From Canna indica (Eukaryota > Streptophyta > Magnoliopsida > Zingiberales > Cannaceae), in contig CP136891.1 of NCBI GenBank assembly GCA_034359265.1, positions 7,330,501 to 7,394,500 on the forward strand: a stretch of 64,000 bases of DNA. Reading direction: 5' to 3'. Shown one piece after another: positions 22,401 through 33,891 of the stretch (position 1 is its first letter; each line of letters starts with the position of its first letter). Both the position numbers and the translations under genes were made by a program. The notes beneath the pieces were generated by a model, which saw nothing but the letters and a program-made list of their open reading frames with translations, made no database searches and was not told the DNA's origin.

Positions 22401-23568
22401 ATATAAATTGCATTCATGATTGTTTCGGTTCACTTGTGGGGGAATCCATTTGCTCCATTGACTTGCCTAGAAAGCCTAAGGATGATGTTTGGATTTGGGT
22501 TAGTGAGCCTAGTGGAATCGTTATCACTCGTGCTGCCTATCGTTTCCTTAGAAGCCGTAACCCTTCCCCTTTGGAAAAGTCCAACATTTTGGTAAGTATT
22601 TGGAATATTAAGGTTCCTCCTAAAATCAAAACTTTTTTATGGAAATTTTTTCACAAAAAACTGTTTACAAAATCATTTCTTTTCCAAATTGGTATAGCTT
22701 CTAATGATCACTGTGTGTTCTGTGGCAATACTCCTGAGACCATTCATCATTTATTTCTGAACTGCTATTTTGCTAATGACATTTGGTTAGCTCTTAGTTT
22801 TTATTTTGGTATGGACTTTTCCTCAAGGGATAATTGGGAAAATAGCTCATGGTTAATTGCTTCATTTGGAAGCTCAATTGCCCTAGTTGCCTCCTCCAGA
22901 AATATAATCATAGCCACTACCCTTTGATTCACCAGACATGCTAGGAACGATAAGTTGCACTCGGGTAGGCAGCATTCTATCCCAGGACTCGTGAACCATA
23001 TAAAATCATTTATCTCTAACAGTTGCCTCTCGGTTTCCAAACCTGAAGGCAATAAAATTCTAAACAATTCATTGGAAACCAAATGGATTCCCCCTCCATC
23101 CAACATTCTTAAAATTAATTGTGATGGAGCTTTTACTACTAATGCTGCTGCTGCTAGTTTTGTTGTCAGGAATTGCATGGGAAGTTGTCTTTACCTGCTG
23201 GGCTCCCCTTTAAATTCAAACTCAGCTCTAAAAGTTGAAGCAATGTCCCTTAAAGTAGCTATGGATTGGGCTGTGAACAACAATATCTCGGTTGCTATTT
23301 TTGAATTAGATTGTAAAGTCCTATTGATGTTCTTCTTAATATCACCCCTACTCCATGGACAATTCAATGTATTGTAGAAGATATTTATGATATTCTTTGT
23401 AATAACCAAAACTTTCAGATAGGTTATGTACATAGGCAAGCAAATGAAGCTGCCCATTGGGTAGCAAAGAGGTCGCGAGTGACCCAAGATTTGATATCTT
23501 GGACTAATCCTCCACCTCAAGAGTTATTTTGTATTCTCACTAGGGATTTCCATAATCCCATTACTTAA
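19461..23568 (+). pseudogene. LINE ORF2 (endonuclease, RT, zf-RVT, RNase H), four lesions
   Basis: The ATG at 19461 precedes ILNWNCKG, the usual apurinic endonuclease start. Endonuclease landmarks are QESH, CGDFNC, RLDRLF and SDHCPI. Reverse transcriptase has YRPIALCNLPYRI, QSAFIKSQSIHDN, ADLEKAFDRLSW, VRQGDSLSPF and an intact FADD box. zf-RVT has CVFCGNTPETIHHLFLNC. RNase H has NCDGAF, VEAMSLK, ELDCK and HRQANEAAHWVA. Lesions are a TAG at 21603-21605, a one-base shift in a T run near 21965, a TGA at 22925-22927 where Trp is expected, and a shift near 23320. The protein would nick the target, copy the LINE RNA and remove the RNA strand. It cannot be made intact here. Confidence 0.9.
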
Positions 23569-23627
23569 TATATAGTTTTTTTTTAGGGCTTCGGCCCTTG
23601 GTTTGAAAAAAAAAAAGCTTGTGCTAG

Positions 23628-24950
23628 AAGAATATAATTTCTTCGAATTATGGGCATGGTCGGACAGATGATGAGTGAAACATAATGCAAAGGGAAATCA
23701 CATCCATGCATAGGAAGAATATAAAATCATTTTCACTCATGTTCTCAGAGGTAAGTAGTAACACCGTAGCACCACCAGTAATGCAGCATAAACGACATTA
23801 AGTCATGGATATGACCATTTAGTAAACAAGTCTCTGAATACAACAAATGCAACAATTAGGAAGTTTTTCTGATGCATGTGCTTTTGTAGTTCACTTGAAA
23901 ACATCTATCAGGTGAGGAGCTAGGATAGTTTGATTATTACCTAGCAAGATAAAGCTCTAAACAAATGGTATAATGAATTTGTTCTGCATTAAAGAAATAT
24001 TCACTTAATTCTCTACCATAGGAATGGAATCTGCATTAGAGCTGAAATTTTTATTTAATCCAACATGTAATGTATGCATATGCAATTAATATCATGAAAA
24101 CCAAGGAAGAATCTGCTGCAGATAAGAGTGCATGTGCAAGAGAACTCTAGTCATTATTTTTGCCTCACATTATGTCTAGCATTTTATTGCATCCTCTAGG
24201 GCTCAATACCTCTACCACATATCCTCTAGCGCTCTTGCCTCTCAGGTTTACTCTGTCAAGTGATCACTTGGATTTTGAGATTTATGAATTACAATAGTGT
24301 AACATGACGTCTTCATTGTTTTTCTTATGTCTTTGGAAACAATGAATCCCATGTCTTGTGTGATTTAACTTAGACTAACCTTATTTAAGTCCTGATTGTC
24401 TTACTCTTTTTGGCAATAATTTATGTAGAATATGAAATGTGGATTTGAAAACTGACTTTGCTTTCACTATATCATTATACCTAAATTTCAACCAGTACTG
24501 TTGTTTTAGCTAGTTTTAATTACCCTCTGTTGTATTAATTTAGAAGCAGAATACACTCAAGTGATATTCAATTTCAGCTTCTAAGTAGTTATCAATTTAC
24601 CTGAGATCTTTATTTTCAGTTCTTTTGTTTTTTATATGCATGTATAAAAAGAATGAAGTGCAATGATCTACTTTTTGAAAAAGAAAACTAATGTATTTAA
24701 TTTTGAAACAAGCTTGATGTATTGAAACTCTAAAACAATGTATTTGCTTGACTAGCACAATGTATTTTGAAATCAGTTGTAATTTTAATTTAATGTATAC
24801 AATGGTTTCCTTAAGTATATATATGTGTGTTGATTTAGAAATACAATCGTTCATGTGTGTCAAAAATTTATTTTATGGTTTCAGGTGTATAAATGTGATA
24901 TCATGGTTTCAAGATCGATCCAGGTATTAATAATCGAAATGTATTATTAA
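23628..24950. other. Unassigned sequence downstream of LINE
   Basis: No confident coding frame, terminal repeats or similarity to other parts of the window were seen. Its left edge continues the LINE target site, so it is the same older DNA as 17101-17521. Confidence 0.35.
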
Positions 24951-24959
24951 TAAATAGAT

Positions 24960-25309
24960 TTCATTGATTATACCGACAGACATACCAAAAGAGATGTACC
25001 ATAGGTAATATCAACAGAGATATTATCGATATACCAATTTATTACTAATACCAACAAGAAGTATCTGTTGATAATACCAACTACAATGAACACTGCTGGT
25101 ATTACCAACAGAAATATAACCGTTGGTATTACCGACGGATAAATGTATGTGTTGGTAATACCAACAAAAGGAAAAATCTATCAGTAACACCGATGAATTT
25201 GGTGAAATTCATCAGTATTACCGAGCAGGCATTTACCGACAGACTATCCATCGGTAACAGTATTACCGACGGATTTAGCCCGTTGGTGATACCCAGTTTT
25301 CTTGTAGTG
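24960..25309 (-). mobile_element. CACTA terminal region, one end
   Basis: The stretch ends with TTTTCTTGTAGTG, an inverted CACTACAAGAAAA terminus. It is filled with ACCGACGGAT, CCGTTGGTATTACC and related motifs in both orientations, as in CACTA subterminal regions and the elements at 3241 and 9287. No opposite CACTA end is visible to the left, so it is a truncated element. Confidence 0.7.
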
Positions 25310-26040
25310 TAGAATGGAATAAATTCAAAAGTGAAATTATGAGTTGGTATTTGGTTTGTAAATTTTAAATTAATAAAAAAATACGATTACAATGTAAAAA
25401 AAATTAATTTAAATAGTTATAATTTTAAAATATTATATCTAATTATATTGTAAAAAAAGTGACAACTAAAAATGTCATGTGTCATTGATTAATTTGTAAT
25501 TTATTTTTTTAAATGAAAGTATATATATTATATGTCCAAGAATTTATGACATAATTACTATATATTAATTAATAGAAAGAAAATTTAAAATATTTGAAGT
25601 TCTTGAAGATTATAATACTCATCATTTATGGCTTTTTATTTTGTGGTTTAAAATAATATTATTATGATAAGTTTTTATTTGGATAGGAATACTAAAAAAA
25701 TATTATTGATAATTATTAAATATTAGAAATTAAATTCCTAAATTATCGCGGAATGTATGGGATAAACGACCAATTAGAGTTATTATATTCTAAAAATTTA
25801 AGGAAAAAAAAATCAAATGAGTAGGTTGGAATTTAATCATTAATTAATTTTTGGCAGAAACAAATTTGTAATTAAAAATAAATAAATATATTGTCAAACC
25901 ATTCAAATTGATTAATTCAAACTGAACAGTAGAGATTAAAAATATTATCATTAGTTTATTAACCCGATAACATAAATAAATATTCAGATGAATTGGGTAG
26001 AATAAAAATAAAAGAGAATTAACAGATTTTTCATCATGCA
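25310..26040. other. AT-rich relic related to peptide-gene flanks
   Basis: TTATGAGTTGGTATTTGGTTTG followed by an AT-rich run resembles 51370-51405 beyond gene 6. No peptide exon remains. No other feature was seen. Confidence 0.35.
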
Positions 26041-26245
26041 TGTTATACTCGAAATCTCATATTTCTATTTTTTAAAATTAATTTTTTGAACTTATTTAAA
26101 TTATTTCAAATTTTTATTTAAGAAAGACAAATATATTTGTAAAAATGAATTTTTGATGAACTTTTTCATGATTTAAATTGTCTAAACCTTGATTTATATA
26201 AAACATAAACCAAATTTTCTATCAAGTCACTAAATACAAGTAATC
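26041..26245 (+). repeat. Diverged copy of the block A/B junction
   Basis: The stretch from GTTATACTCGAAATCTCATA to the GTCACTAAATA region follows 5954-6165 nearly base for base with scattered changes. It is therefore a remnant of another duplication unit between the two arms of the cluster. Confidence 0.8.
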
Positions 26246-26977
26246 GTATACCTGAGAAGAAGGAAGTAATTGGCCGGGGGCGAGCATTGCAAAATAGAAA
26301 ATTTGTTGTCAACCTGAGGTTAGATTCGTCTCTACTTCGTTCTTGTCATAAGTTAGTCATGTAGATAACATAGTATGAGTGATGGTTCATTATGATTAGT
26401 GTTTTTCTTGAGTTTTTTTGTGGTGTTCAAAATTTCCTTTTTTTCTCATTTGCTTGAGTTTTTGACAAGGCACGTAGGAGAAACTTAATCTCCACCTTTT
26501 ACAATTGTCTTTAGCCAGTTGTAGGCATGCAACCGTTGTCGATCGTGCTGGGCAGTGGGCAGTGGCATGCAGTGCTAGAGCTGCCAATTTAGTTTTGCAT
26601 TGGGGTGACATTATCGCATCGCACAGGGGTGGTACGTAGTGGTTCACAACCACCATAGTGTTGTGCTGCACAATGACTTGATGCACACATTCGACAAGTA
26701 AGACAACAAGCTAAGAGGAGGGGACGTCCAGGTTTTGACAGGGGCCTTAGGGGTGGTCATCAACCATCAAAGACCAGATAAGCAGTGGCAGCATCGCCTA
26801 GGTCGGGAGTGGACGGGGGAGGGGAAAGTTTCTGATTGTAATGGTATTATCTTAGAATGTAACAATGCTACAAGCTTTGTAACGGTATCTAATGTATCGT
26901 ATATAGTGCTATAAACTCATGTAATAATAGTATATTTATTTAAAACCAATGCTATAATATATATAATAGTGTTATAA
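26246..26977. other. Unassigned sequence left of solo LTR
   Basis: No supported gene. The open frame on the minus strand at 26396-26686 has no recognisable similarity or neighbouring signals. Confidence 0.35.
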
Positions 26978-27001
26978 TGTAATATCCGAGATATTATAGT
27001 A

Positions 27002-27002
<1 letters not shown>

Positions 27003-27053
<51 letters not shown>
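27003..27053. repeat. TTA trinucleotide microsatellite
   Basis: About 16 uninterrupted TTA units just inside the 5' end of the solo LTR. Confidence 0.95.
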
Positions 27054-27390
27054 TATCTTTTCAAGTCTAGTGGGCTGATCTGAGGTCGAGCTGAGTCGAC
27101 TCATGATCTAGTGCAAGCTTGAGAGCTCAGGTAAGTATAAACATAAGTCGTGTGTGTTCTTTACTTGTTAATTAAATTTGTATTGCATATGGTTGAGCAT
27201 GTAATTTTTGATACTTGTATTGAGCATGAGGTTAGTTGGGTTGAGGAGTTAGCGGGTTTGGATTTGAGCTTGAGGCGGATGTGTGTTAGAAAGCCAGAAA
27301 GGGGTTAGGGTGTGGATATATGAGGTTTGGGAGGGGATAATAAAATCCCCCCATAGGGGGCAAGGCGGCTCCTTGTTGGAGCCGCACAAG

Positions 27391-27495
<105 letters not shown>

Positions 27496-28755
27496 CCACT
27501 GCCCCTCTCCCCCTCTCTTGGAAGCTAAGCCGCAAGCCATCAAGGAGGAGCCAAGCCGCCGCCATCGCCGCGTGTGTGGCTAGATTTCGGAGGCCACCGA
27601 TTGGGAATTATTCCTTTTTTCTTTCTTCCTAATCAAGTGAGTGGTTCATTCTCCCTTTTTCTTTTTTTGGATTATCGTGTTCTTGAGCCGTTCTTGGAAA
27701 CTTAAGAAGTTTTGACGATTTACCATTTGAATCAGGATTTCTTGTCGTTTTCATTTGTTGTCATGGTAGAGGAGACCCGAGGACCCCCCCTTTGTGGCGC
27801 TGCAGCCCTAGGATTGTCCTAGGGGTGCTCGGCCAATGTGGGCAAAGAGATGCCCTCAAGGTGTTTGTCAAATTGCTTAAAAGAGCATGTCGGGTTTAAT
27901 GAGATTTAGTTTTTCTTGGTAATGAATCTTGTTATATTATTATGATGATAAGTCTTGTTTAAGGTTAAATTCGTGAATCTCAGCGTGTTGAATATATGAT
28001 TCGTATGAAAAATTTAGATCTTGAAGGCATGATTTATGTTCTTGATGATTCTTTACTTATGAAGCATAAATCTTGATGTTGGTATAAAGATTTGAAGCAT
28101 GTTAATTTATGTTTAGAATATAGATTTTTTTATTACTGTTTGGAATGATTGTAATCAGGTTTGGTGATAATTTTGGGATGATTATTACTGTGATTTTCGG
28201 ATTAATTATTATGTCATGTTGAAATCTTAAACATGCTGAAATTTCATGCTGGAATATCATTATGATGCTAAGATTTGTAATTGTTGTTGTGATGCGTGGT
28301 GTTTACTGAATATAGTCATGTAACCTATCATTTTAATCAGAAAATATAGTCTAGAATCATAGGACACACTCTGCAAACCAGATTCGGCTTGGGTACACCA
28401 GAATTGGGCTCAAACAATAGACTGAAAATAAAACCTAAATTTGGGAATTTAAATTTAAATTATAGAATTAAAATTCAAGGGGCAAAATAAACTGTTAAAA
28501 GCCACCAAGAATTTAAATGCATGAAACAAAACCTCATGGGTTGATGACATTGCGGGTCTGGGGCGTCGGAAGCGGGTATAGTGTGTTGCGACATTTTCCC
28601 TATAGGAACACCCCTAGGACACAGTGGATGACACTTGACTTAGGTCTTGTGGCGCCATATCTTTTATGAATGATGGAGGGGATTGGTTAGGAGCCGGTGT
28701 TGTGGGCTTGAGCCCGGAAGGTTGGATGGGTAAATCCCAACCTGTGCTTAAAAAG

Positions 28756-29034
28756 GAATAAGTTCGGATGAACGAATCCTGATTATTCTCGTTTATTTTT
28801 GGAAGAAGTTCAGATGGGCGAATCCCGATTATTCCCGTTTCTCTTTGGAATAAGTTCGGATGGACGAATCCCGATTATTCTCGTTTTTATTTGGAATAAG
28901 TTCGGATGGGCGAATACCTATTATTCCCGTTCCTTTTGGAATAAGTTCGGATGGTCAAATCTCGATTATTCCCATATGTTTTTTTTAAGGATATGTCATG
29001 AGATAAGTTCGGATGGGTAAAATTCGATTATACT
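28756..29034 (+). repeat. Minisatellite with about 50-bp unit
   Basis: Six imperfect units share AATAAGTTCGGATGG, then CGAATCCCGATTATTC and a T-rich spacer. The array lies in the middle of the solo LTR. Units differ by several substitutions and spacer length, so it is old or mutating. Confidence 0.9.
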
Positions 29035-29756
29035 CATAACCCTTGAGAGTGACTTGTATGCCTTACGGCATGGGTAGGCAAATAGGCCTGTTGTAGATTC
29101 ACTGCTATGTGAATAGGCTTGCCTTTGGGCATGGGTCGGCCAAGTGGCCATTAGTTTGCCATACCACAAATGTTGCATTCCCCCTGTATGAGACAAGTGT
29201 ATTTATGTTTATATGATATATCTCCATGGTTGGTTTTGTGGTGGGGATTGGTAGAATCGCTCACTGAGTTTCTTTGGACTCATCCTCATTTTTTTTTTTT
29301 TTGCAGAGCCTGACCAGTGAGGTAGGCTGGAGCACTTGGGGCGGCTGGAGGGCAAAAGAGCTACATTGATCTCATACCAGTCCTAGTTAGGGGTCATTGC
29401 CGAGTCTTGTAGTATTTGGTCATTCACTTGGTATTTTAGCGTTCTTGGAGTTGTAGTCCTTTGGGACATTCTTATGTTTTATTTCAGACTATGTTTCTTG
29501 AGAAAAATTGATAAACTTTTTATTTATAAATTTCTGCACTCTGTTTGACTTGCTAAACTTTACATTTTTAAAATGGAAATGTAAACTGATTTGTTTTCTC
29601 TGCTATAATAAATATGTCTCGTATTTTCCTCTATGTTTTATTATGAGTTGACATGTGCATGAGATGGGCTGTGGGGTATAAGCACGTATACCCTGGCCGG
29701 TCACGTAACCCTAAGATGGGGCCTGACATATAAACTCATGTAATCATGTTACGTTT

Positions 29757-30181
29757 TGTTCTTACCTGGTCGGGGTGATGCGGTCTGACTCATCTCCTGG
29801 TCTGGTGCGGCTCTAGCGGGGAACCTGCAAAAGACACTTCGACTCTTAAGTAAGAAAGAATTCTAAATGTGGGTTCATAAAATTAGAATTTATATGTACT
29901 TGGTGTGCATTGTGTCTCTTTATATTGCATGATTGAGGGATGTCTGGTGATAATGCCTCTAAAATCTTGTATAGATGTGCTCAAAATGGGTCGAGGCTAA
30001 TCCTGAAGATGCTAAGTTTGTAATTGACGAATCCCTCATAATTAATGAGGACGTAAATATCTTTTTATGACCGGGTGGAGCCCCCAGGCTAAGTGGTGTC
30101 TGGTTGGACTTGAGTTTTGTTTATGAATATGGGTGCTTCTGGGCATAATCCAGACGGCCCAAAGTGCTAGTCCAACCCACA
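29757..30181 (+). mobile_element. LTR-like repeat family R1, copy 3
   Basis: Starts TGTTCTTACC and ends CAACCCACA, with the R1 blocks in order (CTGCAAAAGACAC, TAATGAGGACGTAAAT, GGTGGAGCCCCC, GGCATAATCC). No internal region follows, so it may be a solo LTR. No convincing target duplication was found. Confidence 0.6.
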
Positions 30182-30288
30182 TTCATTTTTAATTATTTAT
30201 TAAAAATTAATGTTATTTTGTTTGTATCAGTACTATAAACTTATGTAACATTGTTATATTCAATTTAATTATTTATTAAAAATAAATA

Positions 30289-30684
30289 TGGTCATGTATA
30301 AAGTCGGAGCGATGCGGTCCGATCCTGTGTGTCTCATGGTCAAATGCAACGGGGACCTGCAAAAGACACTCCGATGATCAAGTCATAAGATGTTCGAAGT
30401 TGAGGTAATAGAAATTGGAATCTCTTGTACTTGAGTCGTGTCGTGTCTGTATATATTATAGGATGAGGGGTGATTGCCGATGATGTCGTCCGGTAATCTC
30501 GTAGGGATGTTGCTCGAAATGGCTCGAGGCTAATCTCGGAGATGTCGGGCTCGTAATGACGAATCCCTCGTATGGTTGGATGGAGCCCCCGGGCTTAGCC
30601 GTCTGGCTTGACTTGAGTCTGGTTCATGAGTGTGAACATTTCTGGGCCTAATCCAGTTGGATCCAAAATAACTAGTTCAGTCCA
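30289..30684 (+). mobile_element. LTR-like repeat family R1, copy 4
   Basis: Starts TGGTCATGTATAAAGTCGG and ends GTTCAGTCCA. It contains CTGCAAAAGACACTCCGATG, GGTAATAGAAATTGG, CTCGTAGGGATGTTGCTC and GGCCTAATCC. It lies about 110 bp after copy 3 in the same orientation. The ATGAGGACGT block is missing here. Confidence 0.6.
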
Positions 30685-31163
30685 ATTAAAATATATTAGA
30701 ACTTTTAAAAAAATTTATTTCAAGAGCTTTTTATGTTAATATATTTAAATGTTATGTATTTTATTTGTCTCGATGTTCTGCAAGTAATGGTGGGATCCAT
30801 TTTCCCAAATTGAGTCTGATTTATTTGATTTTAGCATATTTTTATATGTGCTACTTGAATAGTTATGTTTTAACTTATATAAATATTTTCTGAGTTTATT
30901 TTTGTTTTAGAATTGATGTCAGGTTATTTACATATTTAAGGTATTACCTTATTCATTTTCAATTCTTTGGTATTTGAATTGTATTCCCTTAGAGCTCTAA
31001 TACGTGCGTGGTTTGTTAGCTTATCGATATATCAATAAAAGTTATAATTGCATTTGTTAAGGTGCGATATATATAAATGGTACATGTGTTATAGTATGAC
31101 TAGGCTTAGAGTTATTGTATTATGCATTGCTATTTTTCTAAATAAATATGTAGCAATTGATGA
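30685..31163. other. Unassigned AT-rich sequence
   Basis: No gene, terminal repeat or relation to the rest of the window was seen. Confidence 0.35.
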
Positions 31164-31173
31164 GTTTGTTATA

Positions 31174-31643
31174 GGGTTAAGAGTGATTTTTACTCTCGAA
31201 CTATTAAAAATAGGATAAAAATACTCCTAAACTCTTCTTTGATTGATTTTTACCCTTAAACAAATGAAAATAATTGAAAAATACCTTCGAACTATTAGAA
31301 ATGAGTAAAAATACCCCTAAACTTATTTTTTGATAGATTTTTTATCCTTAGACAAATGAAAAAAGTTGAAAAATACCAATATGTTTATCTATGTCTAAAG
31401 TTAGAAAGGATTTTTTTCTTAGAAATGGGTAAAAATATTAGTATTTTTTAACTATTTTCGTTTGTCTAAGGGTAAAAATTTTATCAAAAAACAAGTTTAT
31501 GAATATTTTTACTCATTTCTAATAGTTCGAATGTATTTTTCAACTATTTTCGTTTGTTTAAGGGTAAAAATCAACTAAAAAAGAGTTTAAAGATATTTTT
31601 ACCTTATTTTCAATAATTCGAGGGCAAAAATTATCATTAACCC
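31174..31643. mobile_element. Foldback MITE with 10-bp target duplication
   Basis: The 470-bp element is an inverted repeat over almost its whole length. It opens with GGGTTAAGAGTGATTTTTAC, and the inverse of its other end is GGGTTAATGATAATTTTTGC. Perfect 10-bp repeats GTTTGTTATA flank it (31164 and 31644). A duplication of this size and long TIRs fit a MULE-derived MITE. No coding capacity. Confidence 0.88.
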
Positions 31644-31653
31644 GTTTGTTATA

Positions 31654-32100
31654 TATGATTGATTATTTGTATGGCATGTGGCATGACGTTTAGACTATTT
31701 GTAAAATGCATGCATGTGTTATTGATTGAATCTATGTTACTGTGACATGGTGTTAATGAAGTTTAGTGGAGATACATGAGTTAACTTTTAGCCTTTAGAA
31801 AGTGTCAAAGGCAATGAGTATTTTGAGAGGAAATGAGATACTAAATGGGCGATGAATACCGAGTATGTCTAAAATATTAATTTATCAATCCTTGATTATG
31901 TGTGAATGTCAAATTTGTTTTCTCAATCAAGTCAAGCAGAAGCTATATATATCAAGCAAGCAAAGACAAATGAAAAGAACAATACAATCACAACGAGTTG
32001 TTTTTTGAAAAAAAAAAGAAACATGTATTAAACATGAGAGTTGTGCAAGGTAAAGGAGAGAACGAAAATAGAAATATACAAAAACATGAAATTTATAAGG
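31654..32100. other. Unassigned sequence
   Basis: No supported gene or element. A short A-run at about 32008-32019 is the only low-complexity feature. Confidence 0.35.
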
Positions 32101-32103
32101 ACA

Positions 32104-32499
32104 TTAATTAGATTCTTTAATAGTAGGGACACCTCGAATTGCCAGTCTCATATATGAACATTTGGTATCCTGAAAACATCTATTATTGTGTTTATACCAA
32201 ACCTTCCACTTCCTGGTCATTATAAGTCTCATATATGAACATTTGGTATCCTGAAAACATCTATTATTGTGTTCATACCAAACCTTCCACTTCCTGGTCA
32301 TTATAAGCAAGTATTTTCGTAGTTTGACCATTTTATTTCCTTGAATTGTATCCTCCAATGGTCGAAAAGCAAGAAAGAATCGAAAAGTGCAACATAAAAC
32401 AGGAGGCTTATACCACCCCTGTTTAGAGTAGTGACAATTCTGGAATAGCAAGCACAATGAGTTTATGGTGGTTTGACTTCTAACAAAGCCTACATCCAC
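32104..32499 (-). pseudogene. Unidentified frame with 27-codon tandem duplication
   Basis: An open frame of 131 codons on the minus strand contains two copies of an 81-bp unit (32144-32224 and 32225-32305) with one mismatch. The duplicated peptide includes MTRKWKVWYEHNNRCFQ, whose W-x-x-W-x-x-x-N-N-R character recalls the spacer before RNase H in plant LINE ORF2. Similarity is too short to be sure. No start context, intron or other domain supports a working gene. Confidence 0.3.
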
Positions 32500-33090
32500 T
32501 ACCTAAACTTCCCCCTTAGGATTTCAACCAAGTTGACTAAATATAAAATTTTCTCCAAAAAGATTTACAAGCTAATGTTATAATTAACCTTCTCCTCGAG
32601 GACCATCCTCTCCATGAGAGTACCTTGAACACATCAAGCTCTTAGGACAACTAACTAAACTAGCAAGCCCGAGTGAACTTATGCCTCTACACGTACTAAG
32701 ACAATCTCTTCAATCTTAATATCTACACCCTAGGTCTATAAGCATTCAAAAGCAACAAAAACAATATTAAAAATGAAATGAAATGAGAAGAAGTAGTAAA
32801 TAACAACTACTTAGCTCTCTTGATGAATAGTTAGCTCCTCTTGATGTCTTTGATGATGAATCATTCAAGTTTGAAGGCTTTAATAAGAAGGGTAAGCAAG
32901 CTAGAGCTAATTCATAAGAATAACTCAAGAAAACTTAGACAAGGATCAAAGGATGGCTTAAGCTCATCATTATGGTATAAGGAAGGCTAGTGAGGGATTT
33001 ATATATATAGGCAATTATCATAGCAAGGCTCGAGCTTAACAAAACTCAACAACTGAAAAAAGAGTCGTTGGATCTGCTGAGTGGTCGATC
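32440..33090. mobile_element. Decayed Copia/SIRE-like LTR fragment
   Basis: CCTACATCCACTACCTAAAC followed by CCCTTAGGATTTC matches the arrangement in the solo LTR at 45263-46789 (GCCTACTCCACTACCTAAGC, then GCTTAGGATTTCC). The later stretch keeps the general layout (a TAGGTCT-type block, a late TATATATA, then GGTCGATCGA near 33091). No clear ends remain. Confidence 0.5.
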
Positions 33091-33610
33091 GATAAAAATA
33101 ATTAAAATTTTACTGTATTGTTTAACTAATTTTTATTGCTATTTGTACTAACAATTCTACCTGATTAATTCACATTTATTGTATTATTCATTAAAAAGTT
33201 TTGGATCCACACTTTTCAGTTGGATCAAAGGATCCTCTTACTTTTCGTAATAACTCATTACTCCCCTATCAATTAAAAAATAATCATAATTAATTTTATT
33301 TAAAAAATTTCTCTTGTCTAATTGAATATTAATTGTCAATTAAAATTAATTAGGCAGAACAAACACATTCACACATCTTCTTGTCAAACAAAATAGGCAT
33401 TTGAATTTTGACATATTTTTACTTTCATCAATTGACAAAAGAAAAAAAATCAATTAGCAATTATACATACAAATTTTTAATTAAGTGGCAACGCTCATGT
33501 CATTTTCAATTAAGACAAACGGCCCAAGGACAGCTTATCCATTAGGCCCAAAAGGTCACATCTTAAGATTTCACCTTATTTCACAATATCTTTTGGGCCG
33601 CCCTTGTTTT
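33091..33610. other. Unassigned sequence left of minus-strand gene array
   Basis: AT-rich with no coding frame or terminal repeats seen. The duplication units of the right arm begin at about 33610 with the segment GAGGGGCATGACATTTATTC. Confidence 0.35.
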
Positions 33611-33891
33611 TGAGGGGCATGACATTTATTCTATTGAGTAAATATATATTTTTTTGTAAAATTATTTCTCCTTATCAATTTGTAAAAGCAAAAGCAATAT
33701 CAAACAAGATTACGATACCATAGACAAAGATCCAATTTATAAATAAAGTCTTCATTGATATGATTTAAATAAAAGTACATCTACTCAACACTTTCACACA
33801 GGAGCTAGGTTGAAGGTGTGAAATTAAGACAACTTATTACCTCCATCCTCTTAAGCTTTATTATTTATGAACCAAAACAAATTATTGAATA

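Larger units (their letters stand above)
17537..23612 (+). mobile_element. Near full-length L1-type LINE with RNase H
   Basis: About 6.1 kb from a GC-rich 5' end through ORF1 (DUF4283 and zinc knuckle) and ORF2 (endonuclease, reverse transcriptase, zf-RVT, RNase H) to a 3' A-run at 23606-23616. Imperfect 15-bp repeats AAAAGTTTGTGCTAG (17522) and AAAAGCTTGTGCTAG (23613) fit a target-site duplication, 14 of 15 identical, although the leading A bases may belong to the tail. The few lesions per ORF suggest a moderately young insertion. It is the closest relative in the window of the LINE pieces in blocks A and B. Confidence 0.92.

Noticed and set aside
24990..25300. CRISPR-like regular repeats
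   Set aside because: The repeated words are CACTA subterminal motifs in both orientations with irregular spacing, in a plant nuclear context.
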